Source: Hyphomicrobiales bacterium
GTDB lineage: Bacteria; Pseudomonadota; Alphaproteobacteria; Rhizobiales; Beijerinckiaceae
NCBI GenBank assembly: GCA_028290595.1
Contig: JAQGJO010000573.1
Location: 1-10,420, forward strand
Direction of reading: 5' to 3'
DNA length: 10,420 nt
The notes beneath the pieces were generated by a model that made no database searches, had not been told where the DNA came from, and saw nothing but the letters and a program-made list of their open reading frames with translations. Position numbers and translations under genes: made by a program. This document shows positions 1-5,888 of the stretch, in pieces (position 1 is the first letter of the stretch; every line of letters starts with the position of its first letter).

Positions 1-45
1 ACGACCACAAGGTCCAAGTAATCAACCAAATTTGACGCCGAGAAT

Positions 46-80
46 GGCCCGCAGCTCCCGAGCTGGGGCCGTTCTTTTTT
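46..80 (+). terminator. Rho-independent terminator of a gene left of the window
   Basis: GGCCC (46-50) and CAGCT (52-56) pair with AGCTG (61-65) and GGGCC (66-70) around a CCCG loop, with one bulged G at 51. A run of six T follows at 75-80. This is a classic intrinsic terminator reading left to right. The gene it serves lies mostly outside the window: one frame ends with TAA at 19-21 and another with TGA at 33-35, and too few codons are visible to choose between them or name a product. Confidence 0.6.
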
Positions 81-196
81 CGGGCTGTCTGGGCGGCGTT
101 AGTGGCGTTGAAGGCCGTTACGACCCGAAGCTTGAAATGGAGCGAAAATGCCGGTCTTACTGGAAGGGCCAATATGCGCCAGGTGCACACAGGAAA

Positions 197-546
197 TCAC
201 GCCTTACAAGTGGGTGCATCCGAGCGAGGAAGATCGGTAGCGGATTTGCGTTTCAAGATGCCGGTCTGCTCGACCACGCGCGCGAAGTCCGCGACCGTCT
301 TTTCGTTGATGGTCGACGGCTCAGGCTCGCGCGGCTGCCGGATCTTTGGCAGGTTTCGGCCAATCAGGAGCGTGAGGAAGCGGGATGCCATGGACTGGAA
401 CGTCAGCGTCCGTCCGAGCCGCTGCCTTTGATGTTCTGATTGTAAAATTTTCCCAGGGACGGCGCCACTACAAAGCCTCGAAGGTCGCTGCCGGCAATTC
501 CTAGCAAACGCGGCGGGCGGGGCAAGCCGCGATAAAACCAAGACAT
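197..546 (-). pseudogene. Decayed or frameshifted minus-strand gene, product unknown
   Basis: On the minus strand an ATG at 546-544 opens a 47-codon frame (starting MSWFYRGLPRPP) that stops at 403. Another frame is open through this point and continues to 197, with an internal ATG at 391-389 (MASRFLTLLIGRN). Codons around 240-390 have strong G/C third positions, which supports past coding; the first frame is more mixed. The simplest reading is one ancestral protein of roughly 115 residues broken by a frameshift near 405. Two coupled small genes are also possible. A good minus-strand promoter lies just upstream (581-610). I do not recognise the protein. The last 18 codons lose the codon bias, so a second break near 245 is possible. 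Confidence 0.3.
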
Positions 547-554
547 TTTCCGAG

Positions 555-576
555 GTTTGTATGCCGTTTGTATGTC
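555..576. repeat. Tandem 11-bp direct repeat, operator candidate
   Basis: GTTTGTATGCC (555-565) is followed directly by GTTTGTATGTC (566-576), 10 of 11 bases identical. The 11-bp period is one helical turn, so a protein could contact both copies on the same face of the DNA. The repeat lies between the minus-strand promoter at 581-610 and the start codon at 546, the position expected of an operator or a leader element. Binding by the HTH protein encoded at 723-1028 is an inference. Confidence 0.4.
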
Positions 577-580
577 ACTT

Positions 581-610
581 TTTATAGCAATATCAGTATG
601 TTATTGACAA
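581..610 (-). promoter_or_regulatory. Sigma-70-like promoter reading leftward
   Basis: On the minus strand TTGTCA (plus 605-610) is followed after 18 bp by TATAAA (plus 581-586), or after 17 bp by CTATAA. Each hexamer matches the consensus at five or four of six positions. It lies in an AT-rich island (about 555-625) inside GC-rich DNA and would drive the decayed frame at 197-546. A plus-strand TTGACA at 604-609 overlaps the -35 box and could serve the rightward operon, but the best -10 for it (ACCAAT, 628-633) is poor. TATTGACAATA at 602-612 is also a near-palindrome. Confidence 0.45.
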
Positions 611-722
611 TATAGATGTTTGATGCGACCAATGTGCCGTCGCGCTTTCCAGTTTTGCCAGAGTGATAGAGTGCCTGAAGCGACACCGGTTTTCACAAAC
701 CCCCTTCAGGGAGTGCTTATCA

Positions 723-1028
723 GTGGCGCGCAATTCCACCGCAGTTGAATCGTCTTCGGTTTCGTTCGCCGGCTACACGCCTTGGCGCGAGCGACCAAAC
801 TTGCAGCTCAAAATCGCCGCTGAGATCGCCGGCGTCTCACCGGCCTCGCTTTACCGCTTTTCCGACGAGGGAAAATTGAAGCTGAAGGAGTTTGGCGGCC
901 GCACGCTCGTTGATACAAAAAGCCTGATAGCACTTATTGAATCGGCGAAGGACTGGACGCCAAAGCCGCGCGGTGGCGAGGCGCGCGCTGCTCGCAAAAC
1001 GGCCGCGCGCTCAGCGCTGCAAGGTTGA
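723..1028 (+). CDS. Small excisionase/AlpA-type helix-turn-helix DNA-binding protein
   Basis: Small DNA-binding protein, probably a regulator or excision factor of the element. From the GTG at 723 it is 101 residues. The part from about residue 28 to 75 (LKIAAEIAGVSPASLYRF, then an FGGRTLVDTKSLIALI strand-helix segment) fits the winged HTH of excisionase/AlpA-like proteins. The tail after residue 80 is rich in Arg, Lys and Ala. I chose GTG 723 over GTG 663 because AGGGAG at 708-713 sits nine bases upstream; the longer start would add 20 residues unlike the family. The stop overlaps the next start (TTGA, 1025-1028), so translational coupling is likely. It is first in the rightward three-gene cluster. 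The HTH assignment rests on pattern recognition; whether it activates, represses or promotes excision cannot be read from the sequence. Confidence 0.7.
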   Translation: MARNSTAVESSSVSFAGYTPWRERPNLQLKIAAEIAGVSPASLYRFSDEGKLKLKEFGGRTLVDTKSLIALIESAKDWTPKPRGGEARAARKTAARSALQG

Positions 1029-1666
1029 GCATCGCAGTGGTGAATTCTTATTCGCGCCCGCGTGTTTCGCGGCGAGTAGGCGCCTCGATCGTTGGGCCGG
1101 GCCTGAGCGCGGTGCGAGCAGCCTGCAAGCCCTACGGCGAACAACTGGTTGGATTGTCCCCGGTGTTCGAGCTTATCGGACAGCACCTCGATACGACCGT
1201 GTCGCAGCCTGGCCACGATGGTTTCTTTTCTGCCAATCGGCAGCGCGTTATCGTCGTGGTGAGTGATGCGCGATGGGGCGGCCTGGTGCTGCTCACTGAA
1301 GTACGCGCCGACGAGATCGAGAGAGCCCTGACAGTTCACGCGCTGCCAGTTACCAGCAAACAGCTTTCTGATGCGGTTTGCCACGGGTGGTCAGATTGGA
1401 GCCGTCACGCCCGCAAAAGCTTCCGACGCGGCACCCCTGCGTGGAATGAACTGGCAACCGTATCCGTCGGCGGTCTCTTGTTTATTTGCCCGGATGCAAG
1501 AAGCAAGCTGGTAGCAGTCGCCATCAGCGGCGAAACGCCTGTGCTCGCCATCGCCTTGGATTCCACGGGCACGACCCGCAAGCGGCTGAAGTGCAGTATC
1601 CGCGCCATCGTTTTTCCGTTGCCAAGTTGGGCTCGCGCTTCCGGCGCTGTGGCCGGTCATGCGTAG
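1025..1666 (+). CDS. Conserved-looking protein of unknown function, 213 aa
   Basis: I do not recognise this protein. It has no clear signal peptide or membrane segment and shows alternating hydrophobic strand-like stretches, for example RQRVIVVVSDARWGGLVLL near residues 72-90 and ATVSVGGLLFICP near 143-155, suggesting a compact alpha/beta cytosolic fold. The central part is rich in Trp, His and Arg (GWSDWSRHARKSFRRG). The TTG at 1025 overlaps the previous stop by four bases; in-frame GTG codons at 1037 and 1040 are alternative starts and no start has a well-spaced ribosome site. The primase gene begins 12 bp after its stop, so it is surely co-transcribed with the HTH and primase genes. A replication accessory or control role is inferred from position only. 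No matching antisense frame shows better coding signs. Confidence 0.65.
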   Translation: MSIAVVNSYSRPRVSRRVGASIVGPGLSAVRAACKPYGEQLVGLSPVFELIGQHLDTTVSQPGHDGFFSANRQRVIVVVSDARWGGLVLLTEVRADEIERALTVHALPVTSKQLSDAVCHGWSDWSRHARKSFRRGTPAWNELATVSVGGLLFICPDARSKLVAVAISGETPVLAIALDSTGTTRKRLKCSIRAIVFPLPSWARASGAVAGHA

Positions 1667-1678
1667 TCGAGGCGCGAT

Positions 1679-4303
1679 ATGAATGCTCCGTCAAAAACTA
1701 CACCGGCCACGTTCGAGGCGTTCTGGCGACTAGGCTACCGCCGCTTGGTGCCGGTGATTCCCCCCATTGCCGAGATCAGCGAGCGCTCTTCGCTGTTCAA
1801 GCGCATCGGGACATCGCAGGATGGCCGCGGCAAGACGCCAGGCGTGCGCGGCTCCGATGGCAAGTGGCATTCGTTTGACTGGACACGGCACGAATCCGAC
1901 GAGCTTGATTGCCAACGATACCAGCGCATGGGCGCCGGTATCGGCGTCAAGATGGGGCAAGGCCTCTATTTCATCGACGCCGATACGCTCGACAAGATAC
2001 TAGCCGGTATAATCCAGATGACGGCCGTCAAGCATTTTGGCGTCCTGTGTGCAAGAATTGGACGATTCCCCAAAGCGGGCTACCCGATCCGCGTCTCTTC
2101 GCCGATCAAATATATGCGGATTGACTTCGGCGACGGCGAGCGCGTCGAGATCCTGGGCGAGGGGCGCCAGGCTGTCTTCGCCGGCGTGCATCCGAAGACG
2201 AATCTCCCATATGTTTGGCCAATAGCTTTAAAGCCGTTCGACGAGCTGCCGATCTTCTCACCGGCCCAAGTCGTGGCGTTCCTCGAGGAACTGCGAACGC
2301 TGTTGCCGGCCGCCAAGCCTGTCATAACCGAGGGCGCGACGACCGACATCAGCCAGGCGTCTCTGCGAGGATCGATCGAGACGGTGCGCAAGGCTGTCGC
2401 GGCCACGCCGAACACATCGGCGGCATTTCCCACGCGCGAGAGCTATCGAGATTACGGTTACGCCATCAAGGCCTCTTTGCCCGACGACGAGCCGACGGCG
2501 TTCGAGATATTCGCGGAGTGGTGCGGCCGCTGGACAGATGGCACCAACGACCCGGATATCGTCGCGGCCGACTGGCGCCGCATGAAACCGCCGTACAGAC
2601 GCGGCGCGGGCTGGATATACGAGCTCGCCGAGCAGCACGCTCCCGACCAGTTCAAAAAAATCGATGTCTATTTTGACGTGATCGCCGAGCCAAAGGAAAG
2701 CTTGGTCACAGGTTACGCCGGTATCTTTGGACTATCACCGCCGTTGGCACCTGCGGCTGTGGAGTTCTCTGAACCGCTCGATATCTTCGGCGACGCCGAT
2801 CCTGCCGAATTGTCGGACCCGCAGGCGGGGTCCCTGCCGCCGCTCATTGAGCGATGGGCACGCAGCGAAGCTCGCCGGAAGGGCGTGCCGTACATATTCG
2901 CGGCCGCAGCAGCGATAGGCGTCGCTTCGTCCGCAGTCGGGAGCTCGCTTCGGATCTCGCCGCGGGTGCACGACGACGGCTGGCTCGAGCCCGCAGCCCT
3001 GTGGCTTGCGCTCGTCGCGGATCCCGGCAGTGCAAAATCTCCGATCATCAGCGCGGCTGTCGAGCCATTGCGCCGGCTGGACAGTGAACGCGGCAAGGCC
3101 GATCAGGCCAAGCATGACGCGTGGGCGGCAGCGTCGAAGAAAAAAGGCAAAGACCATCCGGACCCAGGGCGCGAACCGATCGTCCGGCGTAGCGTCGTGG
3201 ACGACGTCACGATGGAACGCCAGGTCCGCATTCATGCTGACAATCCGCGCGGCCTGCTCCGCGCTCCCGACGAACTGTTCGGCTTGTTTGGCTCGCTCGG
3301 CGCGTACAAAAAAGGCGCTGACGGCGATCGCAGTCAGGTTTTGCGTCTCTTTGAAGGCAAAGAAGTCATCGTCGACCGCGTCGGCGCCGGTTCGATCCGC
3401 GCCGATAAAGCGCTAATGGGGATTATTGCCGGCACACAGCCTGAAAAGCTGAAGACGCTCGTTCGGGATCTGAGCAATGATGGCATGCTTCAGCGGTTTA
3501 TTTTCATTCTGCATGATGGAAAGGAACGTCAGGGCATCGACGAAGCGCCGGATCGGGATGCGCTCGCGAGCTATGCGCGCGCAATCAAGGGGCTGGCATC
3601 AGCAGAGTATGCCTATTGCCCGCCGATCAAGCTGTCGGCCGATGGCTACGCGGCACTCGCCGAAATGACGCGCCAGACGGCTTCGCTCAAATCGATCCCC
3701 GCCACCGCCGCGGCTTGGCGGGGCCATGTCGAGAAGTGGGGCAAGTTCCTGCCGCGGCTGATCCTGACCTTTCACGCGCTCGAAGAGTTCAGCGATCTCG
3801 GGGCGGTTGATCCTGAAAAGGAAGTCAGTTTGGCAACGGTCCGCCGAGCGATATCGTTCGCGCGCTTTCTGCTGATCCGGCACGGCCTGCGCTTTTATGA
3901 GACATACTTCGGCGCCAGCGAGGCCGCGAACGAAGCACGGGAGATTGCCGGCTTCGTCCTGAGCAAGGGCGCGTCACTGGCTGAGCTAACGCGCAAGACG
4001 GTCTACGATGCCCGCAAAGACCTGAGAGGCCCGCGGAACCTGCCCATTCTCTTGGCGGCCATGGCCGAGCTTGAAAATGCCGACTGGTGCTCTGTGACGG
4101 CTCGGCAGGCCGACGGGCCGACACGCTGGCGCGTCAATCCGATGGTGCATGACCGGTTTGACGAGCGGGCGGCCCGGGAGCGGACGAACCGCGCCGAGCG
4201 GCAACGGCGGATTGTTGAGGCCGGAAAGCAGCGGCAGGAGTGGAGCAGGATGGACAGTGAGACCGAAAATGAAGCCGAAACAGGCTTTGAGGGCTCAAAG
4301 TGA
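1679..4303 (+). CDS. Prim-Pol / PriCT-2 / DUF3987 primase-helicase-like replication protein
   Basis: Probable replication initiator of the element: primer synthesis joined to an ATPase. Residues about 15-205 resemble the bifunctional primase/polymerase (AEP) domain, with the metal-binding D-x-D in LYFIDADTLD (D100, D102) and a conserved-type histidine in AGVHPKTNLPYVW (H171). Residues about 232-320 (YRDYGYAIKASL ... GWIYELAEQHAP) match a PriCT-2 linker. Residues about 385-740 match DUF3987: a P-loop-like ADPGSAKSP (447-455, K453), acidic APDELFG (D531, E532), GIIAGTQPEKL and DGMLQRF (R606). The P-loop has Ala at two usual Gly positions; PGSxKSP forms are normal in this family. The C-terminal 45 residues are highly charged. 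ATG 1679 has GAGGCG five bases upstream. Proteins of this architecture are typical of phage satellites, integrative elements and prophages. The repeat region straight downstream is a candidate target. Confidence 0.85.
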   Translation: MNAPSKTTPATFEAFWRLGYRRLVPVIPPIAEISERSSLFKRIGTSQDGRGKTPGVRGSDGKWHSFDWTRHESDELDCQRYQRMGAGIGVKMGQGLYFIDADTLDKILAGIIQMTAVKHFGVLCARIGRFPKAGYPIRVSSPIKYMRIDFGDGERVEILGEGRQAVFAGVHPKTNLPYVWPIALKPFDELPIFSPAQVVAFLEELRTLLPAAKPVITEGATTDISQASLRGSIETVRKAVAATPNTSAAFPTRESYRDYGYAIKASLPDDEPTAFEIFAEWCGRWTDGTNDPDIVAADWRRMKPPYRRGAGWIYELAEQHAPDQFKKIDVYFDVIAEPKESLVTGYAGIFGLSPPLAPAAVEFSEPLDIFGDADPAELSDPQAGSLPPLIERWARSEARRKGVPYIFAAAAAIGVASSAVGSSLRISPRVHDDGWLEPAALWLALVADPGSAKSPIISAAVEPLRRLDSERGKADQAKHDAWAAASKKKGKDHPDPGREPIVRRSVVDDVTMERQVRIHADNPRGLLRAPDELFGLFGSLGAYKKGADGDRSQVLRLFEGKEVIVDRVGAGSIRADKALMGIIAGTQPEKLKTLVRDLSNDGMLQRFIFILHDGKERQGIDEAPDRDALASYARAIKGLASAEYAYCPPIKLSADGYAALAEMTRQTASLKSIPATAAAWRGHVEKWGKFLPRLILTFHALEEFSDLGAVDPEKEVSLATVRRAISFARFLLIRHGLRFYETYFGASEAANEAREIAGFVLSKGASLAELTRKTVYDARKDLRGPRNLPILLAAMAELENADWCSVTARQADGPTRWRVNPMVHDRFDERAARERTNRAERQRRIVEAGKQRQEWSRMDSETENEAETGFEGSK

Positions 4304-4312
4304 CATACAAAA

Positions 4313-4320
4313 AAGGAGGA
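4313..4320 (+). promoter_or_regulatory. Orphan perfect Shine-Dalgarno-like sequence
   Basis: AAGGAGGA lies ten bases after the primase stop but has no start codon at normal spacing. The nearest are TTG at 4337 (16 bases away, a 19-codon frame) and GTG at 4341 (three codons). It may be a relic of a lost gene start, or an element of the structured region next to it: CCTCCT at 4395-4400 could pair with AGGAGG at 4314-4319. Confidence 0.3.
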
Positions 4321-4322
4321 TC

Positions 4323-4434
4323 GCGGAAAAAGCGGCTTGCGTGCGCGCATAAGTCAGAACTCTTTTGCTTCTTCTCTCACTCAAAGTTCTCTTGCCTCCT
4401 AGTATCTCATGTGCGCGCAAGCCGCTTTTTCCGC
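4323..4434. repeat. Large imperfect inverted repeat after the primase gene, origin candidate
   Basis: GCGGAAAAAGCGGCTTGCG at 4323-4341 is repeated exactly in inverted orientation at 4416-4434. Similarity continues into the loop (TGCGCGCAT at 4342-4350 against ATGTGCGCG at 4409-4417) with a two-base offset. The 74-base interior is pyrimidine-rich (mostly T and C from 4361 to 4400) and low in GC compared with its surroundings. Each arm contains the near-palindrome AAGCGGCTT and a run of five A. There is no T tract after the second arm, so it is not a standard terminator. In P4-like satellites and related elements, repeat clusters near the primase gene are often replication origins; that reading here is inference. 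Confidence 0.6.
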
Positions 4435-4503
4435 TGCGCTGTCTTGGCGGCGGTTGAAACTGCCGGTGGCATACGAAAATGGGCTCAGGCAACGGCCGAC
4501 TTA

Positions 4504-4522
4504 AAGCCGCTTTTTCCGCGAT
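4504..4522. repeat. Third copy of the GCGGAAAAAGCGGCTT motif
   Basis: AAGCCGCTTTTTCCGCGAT is the inverted form of the first copy: it shares ATCGCGGAAAAAGCGGCTT with bases 4320-4338. It ends six bases before the ATG of the next gene, so the three copies bracket the gap between the primase gene and the HGGxSTG gene. Its place immediately before a start codon that lacks a ribosome site suggests it may also affect expression of that gene. Confidence 0.6.
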
Positions 4523-4528
4523 ACCTCA

Positions 4529-5158
4529 ATGGCGCCGACGCGGGGCGGTGCTCGGTTGGCTAGGCGCGGGCAAACATCAAGCCTGGACCCGTGGCGGCGC
4601 TCGGCTCGATTTCGGCGGATTGCCCTAGAGAACTGCCGAGCGAATAACGTCAAGGCCAAGGCTGCATCCCGTTGTGGCGCCAAGCGGAAGCGGGATGGGC
4701 AGCCTTGCGAGAAACCGGCGTTGAAGGGCCGGACCAGATGTAGGCAGCATGGGGGTGGGACCCCCTCTGGCAGCCAATGGCATACAGTTGTTTGGCCTGA
4801 CGATTCAACGCCGGCCGGTGTCGTAAAATTTCAACGTAAGCTTCGCCAGCAACAAAAATTTGCTGCGGAGCGGGCGGCCCGGCGCGCAAAAATGACCGAA
4901 GAGGAGTTGGCACGTCATTTAGCTTGGCACAGATCGCATCGGCCTGGCCCGGGAGCCGCCCGGGCCGCTCAACGGGAGCTGACGAGGCAGAATGCGGACG
5001 CACGGGCTACGATCGCTGTGAGGCCTTCTGAGCCCGTCTCAGGCGTCGAATTGACCCACGTCATGGCCAATCTGGCCGCTGCCAAGGCCCGTTTGGCGGA
5101 ATTGGAAGCTCAAGAAGCCATCAGGATCGACGACCAGGGGGACTCTCATGAGCATTGA
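4529..5158 (+). CDS. HGGxSTG-type phage protein with Cys/His motif
   Basis: Belongs to the small phage/prophage protein group marked by C-x-n-C ... C-x2-HGG followed by a T/S-P/T-x-G turn. Here CGAKRKRDGQPC (C49, C60), then RCRQHGGGTPSG (C71, H74), which could bind one zinc ion. The middle (about 98-155) is strongly basic and helical (KFQRKLRQQQKFAAERAARR). Residues 175-197 (MANLAAAKARLAELEAQEA) look like a short coiled coil. Such proteins often sit close to small terminase genes in alphaproteobacterial prophages; their molecular role is not established, and DNA binding is inferred from charge. ATG 4529 is the only ATG before the motif but has no ribosome site, and the first 40 residues look unlike the family, so the true start may be a non-ATG codon (TTG 4556 or ATT 4619). 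It overlaps the next gene by 11 bases. Confidence 0.65.
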   Translation: MAPTRGGARLARRGQTSSLDPWRRSARFRRIALENCRANNVKAKAASRCGAKRKRDGQPCEKPALKGRTRCRQHGGGTPSGSQWHTVVWPDDSTPAGVVKFQRKLRQQQKFAAERAARRAKMTEEELARHLAWHRSHRPGPGAARAAQRELTRQNADARATIAVRPSEPVSGVELTHVMANLAAAKARLAELEAQEAIRIDDQGDSHEH

Positions 5159-5519
5159 CGACGAGCGTTTCGCCGATCTCCCCGCGGAGCGGGGCAACGA
5201 GGATACTCGCCGGCGCGCCCGCGAGCGGCTGATGACCGAAGGCGCTGAAGTCGGCGTGCGCGTGCTGATCGAGCTGGCGGAAGATAAAACTCAAAAAGGG
5301 TCCACCCGCGGCGCCGCGGCCAAAGCGCTGGTGCATTTGTCCGGCTCAACGGCGCCGATGTTGTCGCAGGAAGACTTGGCGGACATGCCAGCCGAACAGA
5401 TACGCGCCTTGCTCGCCGAGGCGCAGCGCGCGCTCGAGGCTCGAATGAACAAACTGAAGACGATCGAGCACGTCGGGACAGTTCCTGCAAAAAACCCGCC
5501 GGGAAGCATGTTCGATTGA
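5148..5519 (+). CDS. Small acidic-helical phage-type protein, possible small terminase subunit
   Basis: A 123-residue protein with a good ribosome site (AGGGGGA, 5136-5142) and an 11-base overlap with the HGGxSTG gene, so the two are co-translated. Residues about 33-65 (VGVRVLIELAEDKTQKG, then a GAAAKALVHLSG helix) resemble a single HEAT-like helical pair like those in small phage proteins next to terminases. Residues about 82-105 are a likely helix or coiled coil (AEQIRALLAEAQRALEAR). The end is flexible with Pro and Gly. No HTH with catalytic or metal residues is visible. Small terminase subunit is the best guess from size and neighbour, but it is weak because no large terminase follows. 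The frame has clear alphaproteobacterial codon bias, so that it is a real gene is much surer than its role. Confidence 0.6.
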   Translation: MSIDDERFADLPAERGNEDTRRRARERLMTEGAEVGVRVLIELAEDKTQKGSTRGAAAKALVHLSGSTAPMLSQEDLADMPAEQIRALLAEAQRALEARMNKLKTIEHVGTVPAKNPPGSMFD

Positions 5520-5525
5520 GTCTAG

Positions 5526-5642
5526 GCGTTCTGCCAAGCCGCGCGCGACCGAACGCGGGCCGTTGGCAAATGCGAGGGTCGCAAAAGCCATGTCGAGCTC
5601 AATCCGGGCCTGGTGAGTGAGGCCAAGCGCCTGCGCCGTCGC
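5526..5642 (+). pseudogene. Fragment of a serine recombinase (resolvase/invertase family)
   Basis: Directly after the stop codons at 5517-5519 and 5523-5525, one frame reads AARDRTRAVGKCEGRKSHVE and continues LNPGLVSEAKRLRRR to about 5642. This matches the segment that joins the catalytic core of serine recombinases to their C-terminal HTH, where ARDRKRA, CEGRKS and an AKRLRR helix recur. The catalytic N-terminal part with the active serine is absent, and after RLRRR the expected HTH sequence is not seen in any frame although this one stays open to a TAA at 5746. It is therefore a stump of about 39 codons. A hairpin (TGCCAA 5532-5537 with TTGGCA 5563-5568, plus CCGCG/CGCGG inside) lies within it. 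It marks a break between two DNA segments of different origin. Confidence 0.55.
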
Positions 5643-5888
5643 CCGCTTCTCGCTTTGCCCCTGGTACGGATTTTACCGTTCCGTCCGCTTCTGCCGGTGC
5701 GATCCATCGAAGGCATGCTGCGGGGCCTGGGGTCCACAGAAACATAACGAGTCCCCACGATCAAAAAAAGTCGCTGCGTTCTCTGATGCAATTCCCGATG
5801 AACCGAAAAGTCTATTTATAAAAAGTTTGCCACGCCTTTTTAGAACGGCGGAGCGCTTGTGTCGTTGCGTAAGGGATTGTCCGGCGGA
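5643..5888. other. Junction region without a recognisable gene
   Basis: Open frames here (for example a plus frame from 5617 to 5958 rich in Cys and Arg) have no codon bias and no ribosome site. Base composition falls in AT content terms from GC-rich to AT-rich around 5755-5850, with runs of A (5764-5770) and TATTTATAAAAAG near 5813. No terminator with a T tract is clear between the converging genes on either side. Confidence 0.4.

Noticed and set aside
851..1384. A 177-codon minus frame opposite the HTH and unknown genes
   Set aside because: Its N- and C-terminal parts are rich in Arg, Ala and Ser without a recognisable domain, while the plus frames are coupled and include a clear HTH.
4300..4563. 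An 87-codon plus frame starting with GTG over the primase stop and covering the repeats
   Set aside because: Its sequence is simply the translation of the inverted repeats and a pyrimidine-rich loop, with no codon bias, and the orphan ribosome site lies inside the frame rather than before it.
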